Below are positions 8,599 through 18,213 of a stretch of DNA of 64,000 bases, piece after piece; the stretch's first letter is position 1; every line of letters starts with the position of its first letter. The DNA comes from an uncultured Clostridia bacterium. GTDB taxonomy: Bacteria > Bacillota > Clostridia > Christensenellales > Borkfalkiaceae. The notes below the pieces were generated by a model. That model did no database searches, was not told the origin of the DNA, and saw only the letters and a program-made list of their open reading frames with translations. The stretch is from NCBI GenBank assembly GCA_934271245.1, contig CAKQQY010000001.1:62001-126000 (forward strand), in the 5' to 3' direction. The translations under genes were made by a program, and so were the position numbers.

Positions 8599-8629
8599 TT
8601 ATTTCTTACAAACAAAGGAGACTTGACTG

Positions 8630-10438
8630 ATGAGCGAAGAAAAGAAAAAAAATCCACCTGTTAAGCATATGGTAAAAACGCTGTTAAAATCGGTAAGGGA
8701 ATATAAAAAACCGTCTTTGGTTACGCCCCTTTTTATGGTAGGCGAAGCGATTTGCGAATGTCTTATTCCTTTCGTTATGTCTTTGATGCTTACCGAACCC
8801 GTATCGATGGAAAAAATACTGTTATTCGGCGGAATTCTTTTATGTCTTGCCGTTCTTTCGCTGACTTGCGGTATCTGCGGCGGAAAATTTGCGGCGACGG
8901 CAAGTTGCGGTTTCGCGAAAAATTTAAGGAAAGACCTTTTTTATTCCGTTTCGGACTTTTCATTTAAAGACGTGGACGATTTCTCGTCGTCTTCTCTTGT
9001 GACGAGATTAACCACGGACGTGTCGAACGTTCAGATGGCTTACCAGATGTGTTTAAGAATCGTTATAAGAGTACCGTTAATGTTTATATTCTCGGTAATT
9101 ATGGGACTTTCCATAAACGTTTATTTAACGCTCGTTTATATCGTTATGATTCCTTTGCTTGCTACAGGATTATTGATTATAATGACAAAAGCGATGCCGC
9201 TTTTCCGTAAAATATTCAAAAAGTACGACGCGATGAACAATTCCGTTCAGGAAAACGTCAGCGGAATACGCGTAGTAAAAGCGTTTGTCAGAGAACAACA
9301 CGAAGACGAGAAATTCGACAAAGCTTCTTCTCAGGTAAAAAAAGACTTTACGAAAGCCGAAAAACTCGTTGCGTTAAACTCCCCTATAATGCAGTTCGTA
9401 ATGTACGCGGCGTCGGTAATAGTATCTTTCGTAGGCGTATATATCGTAACTTCTCAGTCGGGCGTTCACGTTGAAAACGGTTCTATCATAAAAGACGTGG
9501 AAGGAGCGTTACTCCCCGCGCAGGTTTCCGCAATACTTTCTTACGGCGTTCAGATGCTGTCTTCTCTTATGATGCTGGCAATGATAGCTGTAATGCTTAC
9601 CATGTCCGTCGAGTCGGCTTCGCGTATAACGGAAGTCCTTGACAGAAAACCGTCGCTCGTAAGCCCCGAAAACGGAATAAAAACGGTAAAGAACGGCGAA
9701 ATCGAGTTTAACGACGTATCGTTTAAGTATTCCGAAAACGCAGAAAAATTTGCTCTATCTAATATAAATCTTAAAATAGAAAGCGGACAAACTATAGGCA
9801 TTATCGGTTCTACCGGTTCAAGCAAAAGTACTCTCGTAAACCTTATCCCCCGTCTTTACGACGTAAGCGAAGGCTCGGTTACGGTTGGCGGCGAAGACGT
9901 CAGAAACTACGACTTAAAAGTTCTCCGCGACAGCGTCGCTATGGTCTTACAGAAAAACGTATTGTTTTCGGGTTCGATAAAAGAAAATATGCGCTGGGGC
10001 AACAAAAATGCCACCGACGAAGAAATCGAAGAAGCGTGCAGGCTCGCTCAGGCGGACGAATTCATTCAGTCTTTCCCCGATAAATACGACAGCAAAATAG
10101 AACAAGGCGGCGTAAACGTTTCCGGCGGACAGAAACAAAGACTTTGCATTGCAAGAGCGCTGCTTAAAAAACCTAAAATTCTTATTCTCGACGATTCGAC
10201 GAGCGCGGTCGACACCAAAACCGACGCGCTTATAAGAAAAGCGTTCAAAGACTATATCCCCGAAACGACGAAGATAATAATAGCCCAAAGAATTTCTTCC
10301 ATAGAAGATTCCGATTTGATAATCGTTTTAGACGGCGGAAAAATAGTCGAATGCGGTAACCATGAACAGTTGATGGAAAAACAAGGTATTTATCACGAAA
10401 TATACAATTCGCAAACTAAAAAAGGAGATAACGACTAA
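8630..10438 (+). CDS. Heterodimeric ABC exporter subunit with degenerate ATPase site
   Basis: A 602-residue half-transporter: six N-terminal membrane helices followed by a nucleotide-binding domain. Walker A is GSTGSSKST at 393-401 (Ser replaces the usual Gly), the signature is VSGGQKQR, and Walker B reads ILILDDSTSAVD with Asp522 where the catalytic Glu is expected. A degenerate half paired with a canonical half is the hallmark of heterodimeric exporters such as TM287/288 and BmrC/BmrD, which export drugs, lipids or peptides. The ATG at 8630 has AAAGGAG 9 nt upstream, and the stop overlaps the next start (TAATG). The substrate is unknown; no adjacent precursor peptide or immunity gene supports a bacteriocin role. 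Confidence 0.93.
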   Translation: MSEEKKKNPPVKHMVKTLLKSVREYKKPSLVTPLFMVGEAICECLIPFVMSLMLTEPVSMEKILLFGGILLCLAVLSLTCGICGGKFAATASCGFAKNLRKDLFYSVSDFSFKDVDDFSSSSLVTRLTTDVSNVQMAYQMCLRIVIRVPLMFIFSVIMGLSINVYLTLVYIVMIPLLATGLLIIMTKAMPLFRKIFKKYDAMNNSVQENVSGIRVVKAFVREQHEDEKFDKASSQVKKDFTKAEKLVALNSPIMQFVMYAASVIVSFVGVYIVTSQSGVHVENGSIIKDVEGALLPAQVSAILSYGVQMLSSLMMLAMIAVMLTMSVESASRITEVLDRKPSLVSPENGIKTVKNGEIEFNDVSFKYSENAEKFALSNINLKIESGQTIGIIGSTGSSKSTLVNLIPRLYDVSEGSVTVGGEDVRNYDLKVLRDSVAMVLQKNVLFSGSIKENMRWGNKNATDEEIEEACRLAQADEFIQSFPDKYDSKIEQGGVNVSGGQKQRLCIARALLKKPKILILDDSTSAVDTKTDALIRKAFKDYIPETTKIIIAQRISSIEDSDLIIVLDGGKIVECGNHEQLMEKQGIYHEIYNSQTKKGDND

Positions 10439-12378
10439 TGGCAGGCATGAGAAGAAAAATGGATATGACGAAAGCGCCTGCGAAAAAAGGCACTTTCAAA
10501 AGACTGATAAAGTACGTTTTCAAGCACTACAAAAAACAACTTATAGCCGTTTTCCTTTGTTTAATAGTTTCGGCGGCGGGCGGACTCGTATCTTCCCTGT
10601 TTATGCAGAAAAATATCGACCTTATGGTTAAAGGCGTAGAAGGCGGCGGTTTCCAGGTAATAAAAGAAATTCTTTTACGTTATATCGCAACGATGAGCAT
10701 TTTGTACTTTACCGCCGTTTTATCGAGTTTTATTTATTCGAGAATAATGGCGACCGTTACGCAGGGTCTTTTATACGATTTCCGTAAGGACATGTTTGAA
10801 AAAATGCAAACTTTGCCCGTAAAATATTTCGACACTCACGCGCACGGCGAAATTATGTCTACCTACACGAACGATACGGACGCGCTTCGTCAACTCATCG
10901 GTCAGAGTATTCCGACTTTGTTTTCGAGTATCTTAACGCTCGTTATCGTAATCGGGACAATGCTCTATTTCAGCGTTTATATGACGTTGGTGTTTTTCCT
11001 TTCGTCAATCGTTACTTTTTATATCGTCAAAGTAATCGGCGGAAGAAGTTCCAAACACATGGTGGCGCAACAAATCTCTCTTGCAAAAGAAGAAGGTTTT
11101 GTCGAAGAAATGATGAAAGGACAAAAAGTCATCAAAGTATTTACTCACGAAGAAGAATCTAAATCCGACTTCGACAAACTTAACGAAGAACTTTTCGTTA
11201 ACGCCAAAGAAGCGCACGTTTACGGCAATATTTTAGGACCTATCGTAGGAAACGTCGGCAACTTCACATACGTATTCATGACGATTTTCGGAGCGTTTCT
11301 GCTCTTCTCGGGAATTCCCAACCTTTCTTTAATGGGACTTTTCCAAGGAGCGATTACCCCCATTACGTTATCTCTTATAATTCCGTTTTTAGGAATGTCG
11401 AGAAGGTCTACCCAAGCGGTTAACGAGATGTCGCAACAAGTAACTATGATAGCAATGGGACTTGCGGGCGCGTCGAGAATATTCGAACTTTTAGATCAGG
11501 AACCCGAACAGGACGAAGGTTACGTTAAACTCGTAAATTGCGATATCGACGAAAACGGCGTAATTACGGAATCCCCCGTTCGTACCGGTCGCTGGGCATG
11601 GAAGCACCCGCATAAAGCAGACGGTACAGTAACCTATACGGAACTTAAAGGAGATATTCAGTTGTTCGACGTGGATTTCGGATACGACCCCGAAAAGATT
11701 GTTCTGCACGACATTTCAATTCACGCAGAGCCCGGTCAGAAAATCGCTCTGGTCGGCGCAACCGGCGCGGGAAAAACAACTATAACCAACTTATTAAACC
11801 GTTTCTACGACATTGCAGACGGTAAAATAAGATACGACGGCATAAATATCAATAAGATAAAAAAATCCGATTTAAGGCGTTCTTTGGGCATCGTATTGCA
11901 AGACACGAATTTGTTTACGGGAACTGTAATGGATAATATCAGATACGGCAAACTCGACGCTACCGACGAAGAATGTATCGCCGCGGCAAAACTTGCCAAC
12001 GCTCACGATTTTATCACGAGATTGCCAGAAGGATATAACACGATGTTGAACAACAACGGCGCAAATCTTTCGCAGGGACAAAGACAACTCCTTTCGATTG
12101 CAAGAGTCGCCGTGGCGAATACCCCCGCAATGATTCTTGACGAAGCGACTTCTTCTATCGATACGAGAACGGAAGCGCTCGTTCAGGACGGTATGGATAA
12201 ACTTATGGAAGGCAGAACGGTTTTCGTTATCGCGCACAGACTTTCTACCGTCAGAAATTCCGACGTAATAATGGTTTTATCGCACGGCGAAATTATCGAA
12301 CGCGGTTCGCACGAAGAACTGATTGCTAAAAAAGGTCAGTACTATCAATTATACACCGGAGCGTTCGAACTCGAATAA
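10438..12378 (+). CDS. Heterodimeric ABC exporter subunit with canonical ATPase site
   Basis: A 646-residue half-transporter, partner of the preceding gene. The membrane domain is followed by a linker insertion of about 40 residues, rich in Trp and His (RTGRWAWKHPHK), of a kind seen in YfiC-like Bacillota exporters. The nucleotide-binding domain has Walker A GATGAGKTT at 440, signature LSQGQRQ and Walker B MILDEATSSID with catalytic Glu569. Together the two genes should form one full exporter with a single hydrolysing site. The start overlaps the upstream stop, which favours equal expression. Drug or lipid export is the usual role but nothing here fixes the substrate. Confidence 0.93.
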   Translation: MAGMRRKMDMTKAPAKKGTFKRLIKYVFKHYKKQLIAVFLCLIVSAAGGLVSSLFMQKNIDLMVKGVEGGGFQVIKEILLRYIATMSILYFTAVLSSFIYSRIMATVTQGLLYDFRKDMFEKMQTLPVKYFDTHAHGEIMSTYTNDTDALRQLIGQSIPTLFSSILTLVIVIGTMLYFSVYMTLVFFLSSIVTFYIVKVIGGRSSKHMVAQQISLAKEEGFVEEMMKGQKVIKVFTHEEESKSDFDKLNEELFVNAKEAHVYGNILGPIVGNVGNFTYVFMTIFGAFLLFSGIPNLSLMGLFQGAITPITLSLIIPFLGMSRRSTQAVNEMSQQVTMIAMGLAGASRIFELLDQEPEQDEGYVKLVNCDIDENGVITESPVRTGRWAWKHPHKADGTVTYTELKGDIQLFDVDFGYDPEKIVLHDISIHAEPGQKIALVGATGAGKTTITNLLNRFYDIADGKIRYDGININKIKKSDLRRSLGIVLQDTNLFTGTVMDNIRYGKLDATDEECIAAAKLANAHDFITRLPEGYNTMLNNNGANLSQGQRQLLSIARVAVANTPAMILDEATSSIDTRTEALVQDGMDKLMEGRTVFVIAHRLSTVRNSDVIMVLSHGEIIERGSHEELIAKKGQYYQLYTGAFELE

Positions 12379-12379
12379 T

Positions 12380-13234
12380 ATGAAATGTTTCCTTTGCCCT
12401 AACAACTGCGGCGTTGACCGCGCTCTCACCGTCGGTAAATGTTCGGTAGGCGAAAACGCCGTTGTATCCAAATATTATCTGCATAAATTCGAAGAACCGA
12501 TTATCGGCGGAGAAAAAGGCTCGGGTTGCGTGTTCTTTTGCGGCTGCTCGCTTAAATGCGTTTATTGCCAGAATTACAGTCTTTCCCGCGCGGAAAGAGG
12601 CAAAGAGATATCCGTTAAAGAACTCGCCGACATTTTCAGATTTTTAGAAGACGAAGGCGCAAACAATATCGATCTCGTAACGCCTACTCATTACTCAAAC
12701 GTAATAATTAAAGCGCTGGATATTTACAGACCGAATATTCCTATCGTATACAACACGCACGGATATGAAAATATCGAATGTCTGGAAAGAATCGACGATT
12801 ACGTGGACGTGTATCTTCCCGACTTAAAGTTCTTTTCCCCAACTGTTTCCGAAAGATATACGGGTAAAAAAGACTATTTCGAGAAAGCGTCCGTCGCAAT
12901 AGATTTTATGCTCAAAAAGCCTATTATCTTCGGCAACGACGGACTTTTAAAAAGCGGAACGATAGTAAGGCATCTCGTTCTTCCGCAAAACGTACCGGAC
13001 AGCAAAAAAATTCTCGACTGGTGGGCGGAACGAAAAGACAAAGGTTACATAAACGTAATGAGTCAGTATACCCCATTCGGCGATATAGACAAATACCCTG
13101 AATTAAAGAGAAAAATAACTCCGAGAGAATACGATACGGTAATTGACTACGCGGAAAGTTTAGGCATAGAAAAAATGTTCTATCAGGACTTAAAAAGCGC
13201 CGACTCTCAGTATATTCCCGAATGGGATTTCTGA
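12380..13234 (+). CDS. PflX/AmrS-like radical SAM protein
   Basis: This 284-residue protein has the radical SAM cluster motif CSLKCVYC (C-x3-C-x2-C) and an additional N-terminal CFLCPNNCGV cysteine set. Both are typical of the PflX (COG1313) group of uncharacterised pyruvate-formate-lyase-activase-like proteins. It should bind a 4Fe-4S cluster and cleave SAM; the substrate is not known. I start it at the ATG 12380, one base after the ABC exporter stop, because that gives the family N terminus; a longer frame back to 12323 overlaps the ABC gene. Co-transcription with the exporter is likely from the spacing. A functional link is possible but not shown. Confidence 0.85.
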   Translation: MKCFLCPNNCGVDRALTVGKCSVGENAVVSKYYLHKFEEPIIGGEKGSGCVFFCGCSLKCVYCQNYSLSRAERGKEISVKELADIFRFLEDEGANNIDLVTPTHYSNVIIKALDIYRPNIPIVYNTHGYENIECLERIDDYVDVYLPDLKFFSPTVSERYTGKKDYFEKASVAIDFMLKKPIIFGNDGLLKSGTIVRHLVLPQNVPDSKKILDWWAERKDKGYINVMSQYTPFGDIDKYPELKRKITPREYDTVIDYAESLGIEKMFYQDLKSADSQYIPEWDF

Positions 13235-13273
13235 TAAAAAGAATTGTAGGATTACTTTTATCTAATGATTTTT

Positions 13274-13303
13274 AAATCCACCGCTCCAATGGGCGGTGGA
13301 TTT
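13274..13303 (+). other. Perfect 11-bp hairpin after the radical SAM gene
   Basis: AAATCCACCGC (13274-13284) and GCGGTGGATTT (13293-13303) form a perfect stem with an 8-nt loop but no T tract. A related TCCACCC/GGGTGGA stem follows maf at 22780-22799. It could be an mRNA 3'-end stabiliser or an intrinsic terminator of weak type. Confidence 0.5.
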
Positions 13304-13323
13304 ATGCTAAAGGCTATAAGCAA

Positions 13324-13365
13324 AACGCCCCGACAACGACAACTCGTTACCGGGGCGTTTGAATT
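13324..13365. terminator. Bidirectional terminator between convergent genes
   Basis: AACGCCCCG (13324-13332) pairs with CGGGGCGTT (13351-13359), with a smaller AACGA/TCGTT stem inside. T-rich tracts occur on both sides, suiting both the plus-strand radical SAM gene and the minus-strand potD. Confidence 0.75.
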
Positions 13366-13377
13366 TTATAAGTGATT

Positions 13378-15033
13378 TTAATTTAGTTTTTCTACTTTTA
13401 TAACTTTGTATTTAGATTCTTTTTTCTTGACGTTATCGTAATTTCTGGTAAAAAGTTTTAATTTAAATCTGTAAATAATTCCTACCGCAAGCAAAATAAC
13501 TATAATTATCGATATTACTATAATCCATGCGGCGGAAAGAGTCGTTCCTTTAACTCTCTCCCACGAAAGAGTTATTCTTGCGTTTGATTCTTCGTCATAG
13601 CAATTCATAACTACGCATCTGTTTATAATGTCTTCAGTAGGATATTGCGCGGAAAACTGTCTGCCGAGCGTTTCGGTATACAAAACGTATTCGCCTTCGC
13701 CGAAAAAGTAACCTAAATCGACTTTGTATACTTCGATTTTTTCCGTAACCACGGCGTCGCTTTCTTCGTCGTAATAACTTACCGTAACAAAACACCCTTC
13801 GTCCGTTTCGGTAACCGAATCGCCGACGTAGACGCTCTCATAAATCTTTTTGTCGTTTTCTAATATTACGTAAGTTTCTAAAAACTCTTCCAGTTCGGCG
13901 GCTTTTTCTTCGTCGTTTTTCGCTTCTTCAACCAACGCTTCGTATTCGGCGTAAGTTATTTCGGATTCCACTAAAGAAGAAACACCGTACCAGTCTATTG
14001 CGTTTTCAAACATTCTTTCTCCGCCTAGACCGCTGGTATATCCGATATATTCCATATTGACACAAGCGATTTCGGGGTCGGACAAAAATTCAATAAATTT
14101 TACGGCAAGATCGGCTTGTTTGGAACTCTTCGGAACACACCACCCGTCGAACCACACGTTGCTGCCTTCTTCGGGAACGCTATAATATAACTCGACGCCT
14201 TGTTCTTCCGCCTGATCCATTGCGTATACCGCGTCGCCGCTCCAGGCAAAATTTATATTGATTTTGCCGCTTGCGACGTCGTTTTTACCACTGTCTACTT
14301 CGAATCCGTAAATATTCTTTTTAAGGTCTTTAAGGCATTGTTCTACCTTTTCGATGCTTTCGGATTTCGTGTCGTTAAATATTTCCGATAAACGAGCGTT
14401 ATAAGCGGTAACGTCGATTTCCCCGTTTTTCAATTTTAACGAAAGCGCGTCTAACTCCGCTTTATTTGCGTAAGCCATACCCATAAAAATCGAATCTCTT
14501 ATACTGTCTTTAATCGTGGACTGCGTTCTATACTTTTCCGACCATAAAGAAGCCCAGGATTTCATATCTTCGTGTTCGACGTACTCGGGATTATAAACGA
14601 GTCCGAGCGTTCCCCACATATAACAGCCCGCATAATCGGCAAGAGAATCCTGCCCGTCGTTCCAAGTTATTTTTTCAAACGTTTCTTTGATATAAGGCGA
14701 AACGTAAGTGTTATAATTTCCGTCTTCGGCAAAAGATATTTTTTGCAACATTCCCTCTTTTGCCATTTTCTCTATCATATAATCGGAAGGACAGATAAGA
14801 TCGTATCTGTCGGGAGTGATTATAATATCGTTATAGAGATTTTCCAACGTTCCGAACGTGGAATATTCGATTCTTACGTTGTATTTTTCTTCGAAAACCG
14901 ACAATATGCTTTCGTCTATATAATCTTCGCAGTTACAGATTCTTAAAACCGTTTCCGTTTCGGCATTTCCGCAACCCGCAAACGAAAACAAGGACAAAAT
15001 CACGGTCAAAATTAAAACGAATACTTTCTTCAT
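13378..15033 (-). CDS. potD: Spermidine/putrescine-binding lipoprotein PotD, extended with C-terminal membrane helix
   Basis: The first 20 residues are a lipoprotein signal ending LFSFAGC. The body matches PotD/PotF polyamine-binding proteins: ICNCEDYID start, SDYMIEKMAKEG, and NINFAWSGDAVYAMD with the acidic and aromatic pocket residues, then the WFDGWCVPK segment. At 551 residues it is about 200 longer than typical PotD. The extra part is an acidic region followed by a hydrophobic helix near residue 510 (SAAWIIVISIIIVILLAVG) and a basic tail, so the protein may be anchored at both ends. It is last in the XRE-potABCD operon; its ATG overlaps the potC stop as ATGA. Polyamine specificity is inferred from family and operon. 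Confidence 0.9.
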   Translation of the reverse strand: MKKVFVLILTVILSLFSFAGCGNAETETVLRICNCEDYIDESILSVFEEKYNVRIEYSTFGTLENLYNDIIITPDRYDLICPSDYMIEKMAKEGMLQKISFAEDGNYNTYVSPYIKETFEKITWNDGQDSLADYAGCYMWGTLGLVYNPEYVEHEDMKSWASLWSEKYRTQSTIKDSIRDSIFMGMAYANKAELDALSLKLKNGEIDVTAYNARLSEIFNDTKSESIEKVEQCLKDLKKNIYGFEVDSGKNDVASGKININFAWSGDAVYAMDQAEEQGVELYYSVPEEGSNVWFDGWCVPKSSKQADLAVKFIEFLSDPEIACVNMEYIGYTSGLGGERMFENAIDWYGVSSLVESEITYAEYEALVEEAKNDEEKAAELEEFLETYVILENDKKIYESVYVGDSVTETDEGCFVTVSYYDEESDAVVTEKIEVYKVDLGYFFGEGEYVLYTETLGRQFSAQYPTEDIINRCVVMNCYDEESNARITLSWERVKGTTLSAAWIIVISIIIVILLAVGIIYRFKLKLFTRNYDNVKKKESKYKVIKVEKLN

Positions 15034-15821
15034 CTTACTTCCTCCGTTTTCTTATTTGCTCTGATATTCATTACCACGACGACGATAATCATTATAACGA
15101 AAATAATCGCGGAGAGCGCCCTGAGCGCGGGAAGTTCGGATTTCGCCTGATTTTTAACCGCGTTGTATACGTAAGTACTTATCGTATCGAAAGTAACGGG
15201 TTTCGTAAAAGCGGTAACTATATAATCGTCTAACGAAAGCGTAATTGCAAGCATAAATCCGCTGAAAATTCCGGGTAAAATCTCGGGAAGCACGACTTTA
15301 AACAACGCCTTTGCCGGCGAAGCGCCCAAATCCAAAGCCGCTTCGTACATGCTCGAATCCATTTGTTTCAGTTTCGGCGTTACCGACAACACTACGAAAG
15401 GCGTGCATAAGACCATATGTCCTATTATCAGCGAAAAATACGTTTTTCCGAAGGCGATGAGAGAGAACACCAAGGCAAGCGAAATTGCCGTAACGATTTC
15501 CGCGTTTATAACGCTTATACTCGACGCTCCTTTAATGAATTTGCCGAATTTACCTTTACTGTAATAAAGACCTATCGCGCCTAAAGTTCCTAATATGGTA
15601 GACAGAAACGCGGCTATAATCGCTAATGAAACAGTATTGAAAAGCATTCTTCTGATTCTTTCTTCCGTGAACAGTTTAACGTACAGATTAAAACTAAACC
15701 CGTTCCAGTTACCTATTATCGTCGCGTCGGTAAAACTGTACACGATAAGAACGAGAATGGGAACGTACATAAAGCACAACACGAGCGCCAAAAACAACCA
15801 GGATAAAATTTTCTTAATCAT
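15030..15821 (-). CDS. potC: Spermidine/putrescine ABC permease PotC
   Basis: A 263-residue inner-membrane permease with about six hydrophobic segments. The cytoplasmic EAA loop reads YEAALDLGASPAKALFKVVLPEILPG. It pairs with PotB to form the channel of the polyamine importer and couples through the EAA loop to PotA. Length is normal for PotC. It overlaps potB upstream and potD downstream by ATGA, so the whole importer is translationally coupled. Confidence 0.93.
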   Translation of the reverse strand: MIKKILSWLFLALVLCFMYVPILVLIVYSFTDATIIGNWNGFSFNLYVKLFTEERIRRMLFNTVSLAIIAAFLSTILGTLGAIGLYYSKGKFGKFIKGASSISVINAEIVTAISLALVFSLIAFGKTYFSLIIGHMVLCTPFVVLSVTPKLKQMDSSMYEAALDLGASPAKALFKVVLPEILPGIFSGFMLAITLSLDDYIVTAFTKPVTFDTISTYVYNAVKNQAKSELPALRALSAIIFVIMIIVVVVMNIRANKKTEEVR

Positions 15822-16681
15822 ATATTGGTACCTCTCGTATTAGATTCTTCGTTAAATCCGCCGCAAAGAAACGTGCATGCAAACATAATTATAAGCAATA
15901 TAATCGCTATCGCGGAACCTGCGTTCCAGTTTGCGCCCGTACCGAATTGTTCTTCGATAAGTTTGCCGATAATGGTTATCTTACCGTTACCGAAAGTATC
16001 GCTGATTACGTACGCGCTCATAGACGGTAAGAACACCATAGTAGATCCGCTGACAATCCCGGGAAGAGATAGCGGTAACACTACTTTACGGAACGTCTGC
16101 GCTTTGGTCGCTCCCAAATCGTAAGACGCCTCTATAAGCGATTTATCCTGTTTTATAAGTATAGAGTAAAGAGGCAATATCATAAACGGCAGAAAGTCGT
16201 AAACCATACCTATGATAGTGTTTATAAAGTTAAACGCGTCGCTTTTTGCAAAAATACCTAAAAGGGTCATAACTTCTTTCATCGCCATTGCCCTTAAAAC
16301 GAAGTTTATCCACATAGGCATAATAAACAAAAGCAGCAGAATAAAACCTTTTTTCGCTTTCATTTTAGAAAGAATATACGCTACGGGATAACCTATCAGT
16401 ATGCACAATCCGGTAGTTATAATCGCTATTATAAAGCTGATGAACAGTGTGCTTACAGACGTAGGATTCGAGAAAAAATCCACAAAATTTTCAAAGGAAA
16501 AGTTGCCCGTTTTAGACGTGAAAGCGTAATACAGAATAAGCAAAAACGGCAGCACGACGAACAAAATCAAAAACAATCCGTACGGAATGGAAAGATATTT
16601 GCGCGAAAAGGATATTTTAACCGGTTTAAAATCTTCGTTTTTAAACTCTTCCCTTTTTACCGTTTTACAAGAAGACGTCAT
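15818..16681 (-). CDS. potB: Spermidine/putrescine ABC permease PotB
   Basis: A 287-residue permease with a short cytosolic N terminus, about six membrane helices, and the EAA loop IEASYDLGATKAQTFRKVVLPLSLPG. It forms the heterodimeric membrane channel with PotC. The ATG at 16681 overlaps the potA stop (ATGA). In related Clostridia the same potABCD order is standard. Confidence 0.93.
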   Translation of the reverse strand: MTSSCKTVKREEFKNEDFKPVKISFSRKYLSIPYGLFLILFVVLPFLLILYYAFTSKTGNFSFENFVDFFSNPTSVSTLFISFIIAIITTGLCILIGYPVAYILSKMKAKKGFILLLLFIMPMWINFVLRAMAMKEVMTLLGIFAKSDAFNFINTIIGMVYDFLPFMILPLYSILIKQDKSLIEASYDLGATKAQTFRKVVLPLSLPGIVSGSTMVFLPSMSAYVISDTFGNGKITIIGKLIEEQFGTGANWNAGSAIAIILLIIMFACTFLCGGFNEESNTRGTNI

Positions 16682-18186
16682 CTTTTAACCTCCTTTTTCA
16701 ACGTAAGTTTAATTTTATCTTTCGGAATAATAACGGAAACCCTGTCGTTTTCGTTCCAGGTGTCTTCGGTATCAAAAACGAAATCTTCTTCGTTTTCATC
16801 GGTTCTTACGATAAGTTGATAGTGGTCGCCTTTATATATCATGGAAACGATGTTGCCTACCGCTCCGCCGGCATCCGCATCGTCGGAAATTTCTATATCT
16901 TTTAATCCTACTTCAACCGAAACGTCAACGTCGGTAAGGTCGATTTTATTCCCGTCGGGAGTAATAAGATAACCTTCTTCGTCCAAGAACGAGCCGGGAT
17001 AAAGTTGCGTAACGTCGCAATCGAATTCTCCGTCGGCAAAGCAAACGGTGTTTTTCTTCGTGATATATCCGTCGTATTTGTTGGAAGAAAACTCTTTCGC
17101 CATTATGTGAATATCGTCGGGTCTTATAAATATGCTTACCTTTTCCCCGACTTTTCTTTCAACGGTGTTCTGAATAACGACTTCGGTCTTTCCTACGGTC
17201 ATTACCATTTCGTAATGAACGCCTTTAAATATCGAACTCGTTATAACGCCTTTAACCTGCCCTTTATCTTCGTCCATAAGGAAAACGTCCTCGGGCCTTA
17301 CGACGACGTCTACCTTCTCGTTTTTCGGAAAGTCGTCCACGCAATCGAATGTATGACCGATAAAGCGTACCTTTTTATCCCCCGTCATCGTTCCGCTGAA
17401 AATGTTGCTTTCGCCTATAAAGTCGGCAACGAACGAGTTTTTGGGTTCATTATAAATATCGGTAGGCGTACCTATTTGCTGAATAACGCCGTCTTTCATT
17501 ACAACGATCGTATCGCTCATGGTCAACGCTTCTTCCTGGTCGTGCGTGACGTATATAAACGTTATTCCGATATTATCGTGCAACGCTTTAAGTTCGAGTT
17601 GCATGTCTTTTCTCATCTTTAAATCGAGCGCGCCCAAAGGTTCGTCAAGCAAAAGAATCTGCGGTTCGTTTATTATTGCTCTCGCTATCGCAACCCTTTG
17701 CTGCTGTCCGCCCGACAACGTGGAAATACTTCTCTTTTCAAAACCTTCGAGATCTACCATTTTCAAGGCATTTTCTACCTTTTCGGCGATTTCCCATTTT
17801 TTAAGTTTTTCTATTTTATCGAATTGTTTTCCGTTTTCGTCTTCGTAGGTAACCTTTAACCTTTTCATCTTTAAACCGAACGCTATGTTATCGAAAACGT
17901 TCATATGCGGAAACAACGCGTATCTTTGGAAAACGGTGTTTATAGGCCTTTTGTTCGGCGGCAATTCGCTTATATCTTTACCGTTAAGCAAAATTTTTCC
18001 CGACGTAGGCTTGTCGAACCCGGCAATCATACGCAAAGTAGTGGTTTTACCGCAACCGGACGGACCCAAAAAAGTGATGAATTCGCCTTTTCTGACGTAC
18101 AGATTGACGTTATCCACAGCAACCACGCCGTCTTCGTACTCTCTCGTTAAGTTAACGAGTTCGATAATTTTTTCGTTTTTTTCCAT
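16678..18186 (-). CDS. potA: Spermidine/putrescine ABC transporter ATPase PotA, extended C terminus
   Basis: PotA powers the polyamine importer. Walker A GPSGCGKTT, a Q-loop region NTVFQRYALFPHMNV, signature LSGGQQQR, and Walker B QILLLDEPLGALD are present. An insertion after the Q-loop (around MKRLKVTYEDENG) is usual for Bacillota PotA. The C-terminal regulatory region is long, giving about 502 residues against about 350-380 in most PotA, and looks like two tandem TOBE-type units. I prefer the ATG at 18186, which has GGAG 9 nt upstream, over a TTG at 18201. It lies between the XRE-cupin regulator and potB. The extension is the odd part; an added sensing role is inference. Confidence 0.93.
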   Translation of the reverse strand: MEKNEKIIELVNLTREYEDGVVAVDNVNLYVRKGEFITFLGPSGCGKTTTLRMIAGFDKPTSGKILLNGKDISELPPNKRPINTVFQRYALFPHMNVFDNIAFGLKMKRLKVTYEDENGKQFDKIEKLKKWEIAEKVENALKMVDLEGFEKRSISTLSGGQQQRVAIARAIINEPQILLLDEPLGALDLKMRKDMQLELKALHDNIGITFIYVTHDQEEALTMSDTIVVMKDGVIQQIGTPTDIYNEPKNSFVADFIGESNIFSGTMTGDKKVRFIGHTFDCVDDFPKNEKVDVVVRPEDVFLMDEDKGQVKGVITSSIFKGVHYEMVMTVGKTEVVIQNTVERKVGEKVSIFIRPDDIHIMAKEFSSNKYDGYITKKNTVCFADGEFDCDVTQLYPGSFLDEEGYLITPDGNKIDLTDVDVSVEVGLKDIEISDDADAGGAVGNIVSMIYKGDHYQLIVRTDENEEDFVFDTEDTWNENDRVSVIIPKDKIKLTLKKEVKR

Positions 18187-18213
18187 AAAAGTATTCTCCA
18201 AAAAAAATTTTGA

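Noticed and set aside
8244..8629. SAM riboswitch or other known riboswitch between metK and the ABC exporter
   Set aside because: The metK leader is too short, and I could not recognise any known aptamer core in the 173-nt ABC leader.
13274..13359. CRISPR-like or mobile repeat
   Set aside because: These are two separate hairpins at a convergent gene junction; no regular spacing or repeat array and no flanking target duplication.
17005..17622. 205-residue plus-strand frame antisense to potA
   Set aside because: Shadow of the strongly conserved PotA frame; no start signal.
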